Part shown: one piece after another, positions 1-7,005 of the stretch
How the letters are laid out: each line of letters opens with the position of its first letter
Position numbering within the stretch: position 1 is the first letter of the stretch
From: an uncultured Clostridia bacterium
GTDB lineage: Bacteria; Bacillota; Clostridia; TANB77; CAG-508
NCBI GenBank assembly: GCA_947626205.1
Contig: CANQRO010000038.1
Span: forward strand, 1 to 13,115
Direction: 5' to 3'
DNA: 13,115 nucleotides
Program-made: the position numbers and the translations under genes
The notes under the pieces: model-generated
The model's database searches: none
What the model was told of the DNA's origin: nothing
The model's input: only the letters and a program-made list of their open reading frames with translations

Positions 1-66
1 AGCATGTACAGTTATTATAACTGTGATTAAAGCAAACATTAACCTTTGAAATTTGTTTTGTGGCAT
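1..66 (-). CDS. N-terminal fragment of a probable DUF2798-family membrane protein
   Basis: Only the first 22 codons are in the window; the gene runs off the left edge. The peptide starts MPQNKFQRLMFALITVII and continues into a hydrophobic stretch, so a membrane segment begins near residue 8. From memory this N-terminus (M-P-x-N-K-F-Q, then a hydrophobic helix) is typical of small two-helix DUF2798 proteins of Firmicutes, whose function is unknown. The start is supported by a purine-rich double Shine-Dalgarno (AGGAGAGGAG, complement of 71-80) ending about 5 bases before the ATG at 66. A good promoter lies further upstream on the same strand (215-243). The reading frame and start are well supported; the family name rests on 22 residues and is tentative. 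Confidence 0.6.
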   Translation of the reverse strand, partial: MPQNKFQRLMFALITVIITVHA

Positions 67-214
67 TTTTTCTCCTCTCCTTCCTTTGAAAAAAAAAACA
101 CATATAGTTACTATTTGCAATAAATCTAATTATATCGCTTTATAAAAAGTTCTGTAATCAGATTTATGTGCTTAAGCACTACATGTGTCATCTTTTTAAT
201 TATTTTATATTAAT

Positions 215-243
215 ATTTTAACAAAGTATTTTTATTTTGTCAA
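215..243 (-). promoter_or_regulatory. Sigma-A-type promoter for the DUF2798-like gene
   Basis: On the minus strand, TTGACA (complement of 238-243) is followed after 17 bases by TAAAAT (complement of 215-220), 11 of 12 matches to consensus. The predicted transcript starts near 208, giving a leader of roughly 140 bases that includes the palindrome GTGCTTAAGCAC at 168-179, a possible operator or small hairpin. A second TATAAT on this strand (129-134) has only a weak -35 and is less likely. Confidence 0.6.
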
Positions 244-491
244 AGTAACTATCTTAAATAAATTACTACTTTTTTAAATTTGCTAACTTTTACTTGATCC
301 ATATTTTTTACTTCATTCAATATTTGCAATATATAAAAGTAAACATATAGTAGTCATTAAGTGATGAAAACAATAATTAATAAAGCTATGAAAATTGTAA
401 TTTATTTACCAAAATACTAACAAAAAAGAATTTATATTATTTTAAATGCCATTTATTTTTTGTAAAAATTTATAAAATATTTAAATTGTTT

Positions 492-520
492 TTGACTATT
501 ATTTCAATAATATGTATAAT
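492..520 (+). promoter_or_regulatory. Sigma-A-type promoter for the polysaccharide deacetylase gene
   Basis: TTGACT at 492-497 and a perfect TATAAT at 515-520 are separated by exactly 17 bases. Transcription would begin near 527, giving a leader of about 65 bases before the ATG at 592. No operator-like repeat is visible around it. Confidence 0.75.
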
Positions 521-591
521 TATATTATAATTTAAACTTTGATATAAATATTGTAATAAATGTAGAATGAAACGGAGTAATAAAAGGAAAA

Positions 592-2136
592 ATGAATGTA
601 TATCTTATCGAAGTAATAATTTTTTTAATATCTGTATTATTAGTTACTATCATACTAGACATGAAAAAAATCCATAAGTTAAGTATTGCACTACCTATAT
701 TATTTTTAATTTTTATTGCAGTAATTACTGGAACTTATATATTAGAAAGGCCAACACTAGAAATTAGTAATCAACCAATATCTTTGGAAATAGGACAAGC
801 TACTTCTATTCAAATTCCATATACAACATACCATATGAAAGACGTAACATCTTCTGTTACTGTAACTGGAGATGTCGATTACAATAAAATCGGATCTTAT
901 CATATACAGTATGAGGTTCCAACTATAACAGGAATATATGCTATTGAGCAAATAGTAAATATTGTAGATAAAACACCTCCTACAATCACTTTAAAAGGCG
1001 ATAAAGATTTTAATTTATCATATTCTGCTACATATGAAGAACCTGGTTATGTTGTTTATGATAATAGCTCTGAAGACTTGTCTAGTAAAGTTCATATAGA
1101 TCAAGAAAATATAAATGATACAGAATATAATATTGTATATTCTGTAGAAGACAGTGCAGGTAATAAAACCATAGAAAGAAGAAAAGTACATATTATAGAT
1201 GACGTTGCTCCAACAATTAAGTTAAATGGTAGTGCTAGCATGTCAATACTTTTAAACAGTACATATACAGAAAAAGGTGCAACTGCAACAGATGAAATGG
1301 ATGGAAACTTAACAGATAAGATAGAAATATCTGGTAAGGTTAATACTTCAAAAGTAGGAGAATATAGTATTATATATAAAGTTAGTGATCAAGCTGGAAA
1401 TAAGGTACAAAAAACTAGAAAAGTTACTGTATATGAAGAAAAAGTAACAGAAAGCCATCAAACACCAAATACTACTCCTACACAAAATAGTGATGGCAAT
1501 AATACAGGTATTATTTATTTAACTTTTGATGATGGACCTTCTAGTAGTATAACACCTAAAATATTAGATATTTTAAAGAAGAAAAATGTTAAAGCAACAT
1601 TCTTTATACTAAATTATAGTTCATCTTTAGAATATCTTGTAAAAAGAGAATATAACGAAGGACATTCTATTGGCATTCATGGATATTCACACACATATAG
1701 TGAGATTTATACATCTGATGAAGCATTCATGAATAATATTACTAAATTACAAGATAAAATTAAAAAAACTATCGGATACGCTCCAACTATCATTAGATTC
1801 CCTGGAGGTAGTTCAAATACCGTTAGTAAAAAATATAGTACAGGAATCATGACAAGACTTACAAAAAAAGTTCTTGATAATGGATTTAAATATTATGATT
1901 GGAATGTTAGTGCAGGCGATGCCGGTGGTGCTAGTACATCAACACAAGTTTATAATAATGTAACTAAAAATTTAAAGAAAAATCGTTCTAATGTAGTACT
2001 AATGCATGATTTTGGAGGAAATAAAAAAACATTAAATGCCCTATCTGATATCATTGATTATGGATTAAAAAACGGTTATACTTTTAAAACTATTACAATG
2101 GATACACCAATGGTAACACACAATGTAAATAATTAA
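592..2136 (+). CDS. Membrane-anchored polysaccharide deacetylase with Ig-like (DUF5011-type) repeats
   Basis: This 514-residue protein probably removes N-acetyl (or O-acetyl) groups from peptidoglycan or another cell-surface glycan, outside the membrane. Residues 5-22 and 30-50 are hydrophobic: a hairpin or anchor at the N-terminus. Residues ~54-125, ~128-203 and ~205-282 look like three Ig-like repeats; the last two share P-T-I-x-L-x-G starts and end in D-x-A-G-N-K, as in DUF5011/HYR-like surface modules. A short Thr/Asn linker (~288-305) leads to a NodB domain (carbohydrate esterase family 4). Its motifs are intact: TFDDGPS (D313, D314), HGYSH (H363, H367), RFPGG (R402), DWN (D436) and LMH (H472). 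The ATG is preceded by AAAAGG at 582-587 and GGAG at 574-577. Its own promoter and a terminator flank it, so it is monocistronic. The exact glycan is not readable from sequence. Confidence 0.9.
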   Translation: MNVYLIEVIIFLISVLLVTIILDMKKIHKLSIALPILFLIFIAVITGTYILERPTLEISNQPISLEIGQATSIQIPYTTYHMKDVTSSVTVTGDVDYNKIGSYHIQYEVPTITGIYAIEQIVNIVDKTPPTITLKGDKDFNLSYSATYEEPGYVVYDNSSEDLSSKVHIDQENINDTEYNIVYSVEDSAGNKTIERRKVHIIDDVAPTIKLNGSASMSILLNSTYTEKGATATDEMDGNLTDKIEISGKVNTSKVGEYSIIYKVSDQAGNKVQKTRKVTVYEEKVTESHQTPNTTPTQNSDGNNTGIIYLTFDDGPSSSITPKILDILKKKNVKATFFILNYSSSLEYLVKREYNEGHSIGIHGYSHTYSEIYTSDEAFMNNITKLQDKIKKTIGYAPTIIRFPGGSSNTVSKKYSTGIMTRLTKKVLDNGFKYYDWNVSAGDAGGASTSTQVYNNVTKNLKKNRSNVVLMHDFGGNKKTLNALSDIIDYGLKNGYTFKTITMDTPMVTHNVNN

Positions 2137-2172
2137 AATATTTCAAGAACGCAATTTTTTATAATAATAAAG

Positions 2173-2213
2173 AAAATAAAGGAAAAGGAGTAATTCTCTT
2201 TTTCTTTTATTTT
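2173..2213. terminator. Intrinsic terminator between convergent genes
   Basis: Bases 2173-2190 pair with 2196-2213 over 18 positions (two of them G-T wobbles) around a 5-base loop, TAATT. The right arm is itself T-rich and runs into more T on the plus strand, suiting the deacetylase transcript. On the minus strand the flank is also T-rich, so it can serve the NTP pyrophosphatase-like gene too. Confidence 0.75.
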
Positions 2214-2279
2214 TAATTTATTTACCTTAAAATATTATTTTTTAATTGCCCTCTCTCCTATTTTGCTAATTGAATATTT

Positions 2280-2885
2280 TTATTTCTCCCACTTACTACA
2301 ATTACTTAATATAAAATCAATAACATCATCTTCTTGATAGTTTATTCTATTTCTATCTTCTTCTGTTAAATCTACAAAATACTTATTACATTCTGGCATA
2401 ATTGACATTGAATCTAATGGATAACCTGGATTTCTTCTTTCACAAGGCTTATCTATAAAATAGAAGTGACTTTTACTCCAACTATATTCTTTTGATTCTT
2501 TTCCATCATATATTACCATCCCATATACCCATTTGGCTGTTAGTTTTCCTCCATATTCTTTAGTCAGACTGCAATAATATTCAATCATTTCATCATCATT
2601 TAATTCTTTCCCATTTACTCTTCTTACATGTGTTCCTGGTTGTTTTTCTTCTGGTAATTCTTCTATATATAAACTATTATCCATAGCAATAGTTGTAATC
2701 TTTGTTTTGTCATAATATGCTTTAGCTTTTATATATGCATTTTCGATAGCATTCTTCCCTATTTCTTCTGGTTTTAGATTTATTTCTAAATCTTTAATAG
2801 TTAGTACTTCTATATTCTTTTCTTTTAGTTTTTCTGCATATCTTTTTATTTTTGCTGGATTTGTTGTTGCAAACAATACCTTCAT
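2280..2885 (-). CDS. Divergent Ham1/RdgB-like non-canonical purine NTP pyrophosphatase
   Basis: A 201-residue protein of the inosine-triphosphate pyrophosphatase fold family, whose usual members hydrolyse ITP/dITP/XTP to the monophosphate and keep these bases out of DNA and RNA. Seen in the sequence: an N-terminal ATTNPAKIKRY (residues 6-16, the T-x-N-x-x-K nucleotide-binding motif), ENAYIKAKA (48-56), and MDNSL (68-72) in place of the usual E/D-D-S-G-L, with D69 kept. The length is normal for the family. Odd points: the glycine-rich G-Y-D-P segment is altered to NPGYPLDS (152-159), and the C-terminal S-H-R motif is replaced by RINYQ (180-184), so substrate and activity may differ. The ribosome binding site AAGGAGAA (complement of 2894-2901) lies 8 bases from the ATG. 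It could be cotranscribed with the broken acyltransferase gene upstream, 110 bases away; no clear promoter is seen in between. Confidence 0.7.
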   Translation of the reverse strand: MKVLFATTNPAKIKRYAEKLKEKNIEVLTIKDLEINLKPEEIGKNAIENAYIKAKAYYDKTKITTIAMDNSLYIEELPEEKQPGTHVRRVNGKELNDDEMIEYYCSLTKEYGGKLTAKWVYGMVIYDGKESKEYSWSKSHFYFIDKPCERRNPGYPLDSMSIMPECNKYFVDLTEEDRNRINYQEDDVIDFILSNCSKWEK

Positions 2886-2995
2886 CTTACTTATTCTCCT
2901 TAAAATAGTTTTGACTCTATTGATTTTTCTTCAGCTTTAATTCTTTTTTCATTAGATGTTTAAATTCTTCTACATTTAACAATAAATTTGACAAA

Positions 2996-4019
2996 TTAAT
3001 AAGAATATTTCAAAAACTTTAAGTATTTTTTATCTTCTAATTTGGATATACAATATGTTGTACCTATACAAATAAAAATTACTATTAAAAATAATAGTGT
3101 AGATTGAAAAGGTAAAGCAATATTTAACATAGCAATTATTTTATTTAGAACTCTAGCTACTGAAGCATGCATACAATATGATATTGTACTAAATTTTCGT
3201 AATAGCTTAGAATTTTTTAAAGTAATATCTAAATTAATTGCCTTATAAAATATTAATGGACATACTGCTAATAACAAAATATAGCAATCATTTGCATATG
3301 ATAAATTGAACATTTTAATTATGAAATATTCAATATAAAGCAATAATATAGATATAACTATTGCGATTGTTTTCGTTGATTCTTTTATATTATTAGCTTG
3401 AATATTTACAAACATTTTGCCTATTACAATCCATACTAATCCGAACAAGAAAACTATTCCAAATAGCAATATTAGGAGATATGTTGTTATTATAAAATTC
3501 CAAAACTGAACTTCCATATAATAAATTTTGATAATTAGAAAATAAGCAACATACAAGGTATATAATCATAGAAAATGCCAATAATACTTTATCTGGAATT
3601 TTTTTAGATAATATATAAACTATTAGTACACTTTGTAATAACGCCATAATATACCATGAAGCAATAAAAGTTGAACTTAATAAAAAATCAATTAATATTT
3701 TCCTTATTGCTTCAATAAAGCCATAATTATAATATTCCCTAGTCATAAAAGTAATTGGGAGTAAAACTATAAACCAAAATAAATATAGTTTTAAGTTTCT
3801 CTTTATAAAATTAATTATAACTTCTTTAGGATTAGAACTATTACTAAGTTTATTAAATAAAAAATATGAACTAATAATAAAAAAGATTGGAACAGCAATT
3901 CTGCATATTGGAAAAATTATTTCTCCAAATCTTCCAAAAGGATTTACATGTATAGCAATTACCGCAATAGATAATATTACTTTTAATAAGTCAATTGAAT
4001 CTAAATTTTTATTCTTCAT
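2996..4019 (-). pseudogene. Acyltransferase family 3 membrane protein, frameshifted
   Basis: Two overlapping frames together encode one multi-pass membrane protein of about 341 residues, the usual size of the Acyltransferase_3 (PF01757) group that moves acetyl or other acyl groups onto surface sugars. The first part has the family's opening (NLDSIDLLKVILSIAVIAIHV, conserved His at 24), the RNLKLYLFW segment and SWYIMALL. The second part continues at FGLVWIVIGK and ends with basic residues after the last helix. The frame changes near 3446 (after about residue 191): dropping one base of the minus-strand string CTTGTTCGG joins ...AIWNSFL to FGLVWIVIGK smoothly. This is either a real inactivating insertion or a sequence error. 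I prefer the ATG at 4019 over the one at 4031: AAGG directly abuts the 4031 start but lies 12 bases from 4019, and the family normally begins at MKNKNLD. The acyl donor and target are unknown. Confidence 0.8.
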
Positions 4020-4222
4020 ATATTGAAACATCCTTCAAATTTTAATATTAATATTTTTATATTTATATTTTATATGATACTATACTTAATAAAAAAAGTC
4101 TATATACTTTAAATTTTATTTATAAGTTCATAATAATTATTATTTTTTTATAAACCTTATATAACTTTTTTTCGTTTTGATGTATAATTTAATTAAATGA
4201 TTATGAAATTGGAGGTTTTAAC

Positions 4223-5197
4223 ATGATATTACGTGAAAATAATCCTGATTATTTAAATTCATTTTTAGATTATTCTGTTACAATATTAAATAAATCACCA
4301 AACAGTATTAAAGAGTATAATTATGACCTTGCAATGTTTTTAAAATTTATTAAACTTCATTATCATTTAACAGATGAGAAAGATTTTGCAAAAATTACTA
4401 TAAATGACTTACCAATCAGTGTTATAAAAGAAATAACTTTAGACGATATTCATGCGTTTATTTCATATTTAGCTACTGAACTTAACAGTAAATCTGCTAC
4501 ACGAGCTAGAAAAGTCTCTACAATTAGAATATTTTTTAAGTATTTGTCTGCAAAAGCAAAATTAATTGAAAATAATCCTGCTCAAAACTTAGAAACACCT
4601 AAATTAGATAAACGTATGCCTAAATATTTAACTTTGGAAGATAGTAAAAAATTATTAGAAGTTGCAAGCGATGAAGATAATCGCAATTCTGAAAGAGATT
4701 ATGCTATTACTACCCTATTTTTAAACTGTGGAATGCGTTTATCTGAACTTGTAAATATAAATATAAAAAATATTCAATTCGATGAATGTAAAATGACTGT
4801 TATAGGAAAAGGAAATAAAGAACGTACTATTTATTTGAATAATGCTTGTATGCATGCGATTTCTGAATATTTGCAAGTTCGTCCAAAGGAAGGAATAGAT
4901 TATAACTCTAAAGATGCGTTATTCTTAAGCGAAAGACGTGAAAGAATTAGTAATAGAACTGTGCAATATGTTATAAAGAAAGAATTGCGTAAAGCAGGAC
5001 TTGATACCAATAAATATTCCGTACATAAATTAAGACATACTGCAGCAACATTAATGTACCAATATGGAAATGTTGATATAAGAGCATTACAGGAATTACT
5101 AGGACATGCTAGTATTTCTACTACAGAAATTTATACCCATGTAGCAAATGAACAGGTACGTAATGCTGTTGAAAATAATCCTTTAGCTAATATGTAG
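4223..5197 (+). CDS. Xer-type tyrosine site-specific recombinase (XerC/XerD-like)
   Basis: This 324-residue recombinase breaks and rejoins DNA through a 3'-phosphotyrosine link. Residues ~9-115 form the SAM-like core-binding domain, including S-A-T-R-A-R-K-V-S-T-I-R-x-F-F-K-Y-L, typical of Xer proteins. Residues ~135-315 are the catalytic domain, with all catalytic residues: R172 (GMRLSEL), K196 (GKGNKER), H268 and R271 (HKLRH), H295 (LLGHASISTT) and nucleophile Y304 (IYTHV). Length and motif spacing fit chromosomal XerC/XerD better than phage integrases, which usually have an extra N-terminal arm-binding domain. No attachment sites, excisionase or phage genes are nearby, so a chromosome-dimer resolution role is the best guess. 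The ribosome binding site GGAGG (4211-4215) is 7 bases from the ATG. A TATAAT at 4183-4188 may be its -10, but the -35 is poor. It converges on the YneA-like gene and shares a terminator with it. Confidence 0.9.
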   Translation: MILRENNPDYLNSFLDYSVTILNKSPNSIKEYNYDLAMFLKFIKLHYHLTDEKDFAKITINDLPISVIKEITLDDIHAFISYLATELNSKSATRARKVSTIRIFFKYLSAKAKLIENNPAQNLETPKLDKRMPKYLTLEDSKKLLEVASDEDNRNSERDYAITTLFLNCGMRLSELVNINIKNIQFDECKMTVIGKGNKERTIYLNNACMHAISEYLQVRPKEGIDYNSKDALFLSERRERISNRTVQYVIKKELRKAGLDTNKYSVHKLRHTAATLMYQYGNVDIRALQELLGHASISTTEIYTHVANEQVRNAVENNPLANM

Positions 5198-5269
5198 TTT
5201 GCTTTTAACGTTACTTATAAATTATTTTAAATATCTATTTAAATATTAAATCAACTCATTGATAAAATT

Positions 5270-5319
5270 AAAAAGGAACCTATATAACTATACATTAACA
5301 AGTTCGTAGGTTCCTTTTT
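5270..5319. terminator. Bidirectional intrinsic terminator between the recombinase and YneA-like genes
   Basis: A perfect 13-base stem (5270-5282 with 5307-5319, AAAAAGGAACCTA and its complement) encloses a 24-base loop. The arms carry their own A and T runs, so either strand gives a GC-containing stem followed by U, fitting the convergent genes on both sides. Confidence 0.8.
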
Positions 5320-5388
5320 CGTTGTTGTAAGTTATTTGAAATTAATTGCTGTAGAAACAATAATTTTTTTGTACATGAATAATATATA

Positions 5389-5688
5389 TTATTCTTTTAT
5401 TTTTAAAACTTGATTTTCCTTTAAATTGCTTGTAGAAATTGAATTTGTTATTTTTATATCTTCTATAATATTTCTAACATTTTTTCCTTTATAATATGGA
5501 TTAGTTTCTTGTTCTTCTTTTGCTATACTCCACAATGTATCACCTGAAGCAACATATATTGTTTTATATTTTGTTTCTGTTTTAGAAAAACTATTATTAC
5601 ATATAATTAAACTTCCTACTAAAAATAATAGAAACATTATTATTATACTTCTTACAAATTTTACTTTATTTACAACTTTTAAATTCAT
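5389..5688 (-). CDS. YneA-like cell-division suppressor candidate (membrane anchor plus LysM domain)
   Basis: A 99-residue protein with a basic N-terminus, one membrane helix (~12-30) and a C-terminal LysM domain (~41-99) containing GDTLWSIA (49-56), so it is probably tethered outside the membrane and touches peptidoglycan. Length and architecture match YneA of Bacillus, the SOS-induced protein that delays septation during DNA damage. The identification is strengthened by the promoter, which holds a LexA-box-like sequence (5759-5772). The ribosome binding site GGAGG (complement of 5696-5700) is 7 bases from the ATG. An 18-base AT-only palindrome, GAATAATATATATTATTC (5377-5394), overlaps the stop codon, and the shared terminator at 5270-5319 lies beyond it. 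Alternative: a generic small LysM envelope protein unrelated to SOS. Confidence 0.7.
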   Translation of the reverse strand: MNLKVVNKVKFVRSIIIMFLLFLVGSLIICNNSFSKTETKYKTIYVASGDTLWSIAKEEQETNPYYKGKNVRNIIEDIKITNSISTSNLKENQVLKIKE

Positions 5689-5750
5689 ATTACATCCTCC
5701 TATTTGCTATTTTAAGTATTTTTCATAGCGAACATTTATTTTATAAATTT

Positions 5751-5779
5751 ATTATAAGCAAACAAAAGTTTTTTGTCAA
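5751..5779 (-). promoter_or_regulatory. Full-consensus promoter of the YneA-like gene
   Basis: On the minus strand, TTGACA (complement of 5774-5779) and TATAAT (complement of 5751-5756) match the sigma-A consensus at 12 of 12 positions with a 17-base spacer. Upstream lies an A/T-tract palindrome, ACTTTTTTTAAAAAAAGT (5781-5798), which could act like an UP element. Transcription would start near 5744, leaving a leader of about 55 bases. Such a perfect promoter on a growth-inhibitory gene would be expected to need tight repression. Confidence 0.8.
5759..5772 (-). promoter_or_regulatory. Candidate LexA operator (SOS box) inside the promoter spacer
   Basis: The minus-strand sequence AAAACTTTTGTTTG lies wholly between the -35 and -10. 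The Gram-positive SOS box is about CGAAC-N4-GTTYG (established for Bacillus); here AAC-N4-GTTTG is kept and only the two outermost left bases differ. A perfect half-site, CGAAC, occurs on the plus strand at 5729-5733 just after the predicted transcription start, but its partner half is not recognisable. AT-rich DNA produces partial matches easily, so the position in the spacer is the main argument. Confidence 0.45.
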
Positions 5780-5830
5780 TACTTTTTTTAAAAAAAGTGA
5801 AAAAATGTTTGGTATAATTTTATATATGAA

Positions 5831-5859
5831 ATCCCACGACTAAAACATAGTCGTGGGAT
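5831..5859 (-). terminator. Strong hairpin downstream of the 88-residue gene
   Basis: Bases 5831-5842 (ATCCCACGACTA) pair perfectly with 5848-5859 around a 5-base loop. It lies about 50 bases past the 88-residue gene and before the YneA-like promoter, so it probably insulates the two. The run of T after it on the minus strand is short and broken (TTTCATATAT), so it may be a weak terminator or an RNA 3'-end stabiliser. Confidence 0.55.
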
Positions 5860-5908
5860 AATAAAAATACTATTGAACATTTTATAGATGAGCTTTATTA
5901 ATGTTAGC

Positions 5909-6175
5909 TTATTTTATTTCATAGGTATCTATTATTATCTTATAATAATCTAAAGCATTTTGCATTTCTAAATTTTCCATTCCTAACTCTGTTACTTCTT
6001 TAGTTATTTCGGCAAGTTTAGCACAAAATGAAATATTGATCATAATAGAAAATATAAAACACAAAACTAATCCAAAAATAATACAGCCCATAGCAGAAAT
6101 TATCATGATATACTTTTGTTTTAACCGTTCAATTGTTGACATGTCAACATGTTCGCATAGATTTTTATTTTCCAT
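5909..6175 (-). CDS. Small single-pass membrane protein with coiled-coil tail, unknown function
   Basis: An 88-residue protein that I do not recognise. It has a short polar N-terminus with charged residues (1-22), one long hydrophobic helix (~23-50), and a tail (~51-80) rich in Glu/Lys with a hydrophobic heptad-like pattern (LAEITKEVTELGMENLEMQ), suggesting a short coiled coil. This layout resembles small bitopic envelope or division proteins of the FtsL/DivIC kind in shape only; I see no signature of those families. The ribosome binding site GGGAGG (complement of 6181-6186) is 5 bases from the ATG. A -10-like TATAAT with an adjoining palindrome lies upstream (6222-6239), and a 16-base palindrome sits in codons 9-14 (6134-6149). 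It follows the broken dpaB gene by 108 bases on the same strand. Confidence 0.7.
   Translation of the reverse strand: MENKNLCEHVDMSTIERLKQKYIMIISAMGCIIFGLVLCFIFSIMINISFCAKLAEITKEVTELGMENLEMQNALDYYKIIIDTYEIK
6134..6149. repeat. Perfect 16-base palindrome inside the 88-residue gene
   Basis: TGTTGACATGTCAACA is a perfect dyad and is followed at once by a second, overlapping 8-base dyad, AACATGTT (6146-6153). It encodes residues ~9-14 of the small membrane protein, about 25-40 bases inside the start. It could be an operator within the gene, an RNA hairpin near the ribosome binding site, or chance. Confidence 0.5.
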
Positions 6176-6221
6176 AATATCCTCCCATAAAAAATAAAAA
6201 GATTAATTAATAGTTACTTAT

Positions 6222-6250
6222 ATTATAGTAGTATACTACATCTATAAAAA
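6222..6250 (-). promoter_or_regulatory. Possible promoter with palindromic operator upstream of the 88-residue gene
   Basis: On the minus strand a perfect TATAAT (complement of 6222-6227) is directly preceded by the 12-base palindrome GTAGTATACTAC (6228-6239). The -35 at the right spacing (TTTTTA, complement of 6245-6250) is poor, as expected of a promoter that needs an activator or is weak. The dyad next to the -10 is where a repressor would block polymerase. I cannot name the regulator. Confidence 0.45.
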
Positions 6251-6283
6251 GAATTCAATAATATGAATTTTTAGTAATTATAT

Positions 6284-6863
6284 TCATAGAAGAATTGGTT
6301 GAATTTGTTCCTTATCCAAAGCATCCTCTAAAGTTTTAATAATATATTCTGAATCAAAAACTAACGAACGTGGTTTTGTTATTGGATTATCTTGTCTAAA
6401 TGGAACAAAAAAGTAATTCTTTCTATTTAACAAGTAACCTATATTAGATGCATTGCCACTTAGCGCATCATTCGTCGAAACGGCTATTACCAATGCATTA
6501 TTATTTCTTAAATGAGATTTTGCAGCCATTGTTACAGGTGTATCTGTTATACCATTTACTAATTTTGCAATAGTATTACCTGTACAAGGAGCAATAATCA
6601 TAATATCGGTCATTTTTTTTGGACCGTATTGGTTCTGCATCTGGAATTGTATGAATTATTTTTTTCTTAGTTATATCTTCTATTTCATTTATAAAATCTT
6701 GAGCTTTGCCAAACTTGGTGTCCAAATTATAGGCATTAAAAGACATAATTGGGAGCACTTCAGCACCCTCATTAATAATTTCTTTTATTTTAGGAATTGT
6801 GCTTTTAAATGTACAAAAAGAACCAGTCATAGCAAAACCGACCTTTTTTCCCTCTAATTTCAA
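6284..6863 (-). pseudogene. dpaB: Dipicolinate synthase subunit B (SpoVFB/DpaB), frameshifted
   Basis: Two overlapping frames together give a ~193-residue DpaB, the flavoprotein-like subunit that with DpaA makes dipicolinic acid in the mother cell for the spore core. The first part begins MKLEGKKVGFAMTGSFCTF (GKR-x-G-F-x-x-T-G-S nucleotide-binding start) and ends at DAEPI. The second part continues GPKKMTDIMIIAPCTGN, then KLVNGITDTPVTMAAKSHLRN, STNDALSGNASNIG, FFVPFRQDNP and a QIQPILL end, all matching the family as I recall it. The break is one extra base near 6626 (minus-strand CCAATACGGTCC; without the C the frame reads EPIGPKKM). The start is a TTG at 6863, with GGAGG (complement of 6876-6880) 12 bases upstream; no ATG fits. 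The usual partner dpaA is not adjacent: guaA diverges instead. It may be a real inactivation or a sequence error. Confidence 0.85.
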
Positions 6864-6901
6864 AGTATATTTAAGCCTCCTTTCTCTTTTGCCTCTTATA
6901 C

Positions 6902-6928
6902 TATATTATGAAATTATGTAAATTTTGC
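6902..6928 (-). promoter_or_regulatory. Possible sporulation (sigma-K-type) promoter for dpaB
   Basis: On the minus strand CATAATATA (complement of 6902-6910) fits the sigma-K -10 pattern CATA-N3-TA exactly, about 40 bases before the dpaB start. The -35 is unclear; GC/GCA (complement of 6926-6928) lies 16 bases upstream where an AC-type element is expected. The spoVF operon of Bacillus is sigma-K dependent, which makes the match meaningful, but in AT-rich DNA it can arise by chance. Confidence 0.4.
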
Positions 6929-7005
6929 TACATGGTTTTTTTAGTTATTATTTTAAATTTGCTGTTTAATCTATACTAATGTTTTGACGTATTTTTATCA
7001 AAATC

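Larger units (their letters stand above)
67..591. other. Intergenic region between divergent genes, no gene seen
   Basis: This 525-base stretch separates the leftward DUF2798-like gene from the rightward deacetylase gene. It is extremely AT-rich with stops in all frames, and no start codon is preceded by a convincing ribosome binding site. It carries one promoter for each flanking gene (215-243 minus, 492-520 plus) and a perfect 12-base palindrome, GTGCTTAAGCAC, at 168-179. The palindrome falls in the expected leader of the leftward gene. Bases 244-490 show nothing I can assign. Confidence 0.6.

Noticed and set aside
363..419. 18-codon frame starting MKTIINKAM in the first intergenic region.
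   Set aside because: No ribosome binding site and no promoter placed for it; expected by chance in AT-rich DNA.
2917..3009. Open frame on the minus strand between the acyltransferase and the NTP pyrophosphatase-like gene, ending VEEFKHLMKKELKLKKNQ; looks protein-like.
   Set aside because: No ribosome binding site or good start, only about 30 codons, and the acyltransferase already ends naturally in another frame. Could be a gene remnant but not supportable.
3440..3456. Programmed ribosomal frameshifting in the acyltransferase gene.
   Set aside because: No slippery heptamer, no following pseudoknot or internal Shine-Dalgarno, and no family precedent known to me; mutation or sequence error is simpler. 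The same reasoning applies to dpaB at 6626.
4223..5197. Tyrosine recombinase as the integrase of a mobile element.
   Set aside because: No tRNA, direct repeats resembling att sites, excisionase or cargo nearby; base composition matches the neighbours and the length fits Xer proteins.
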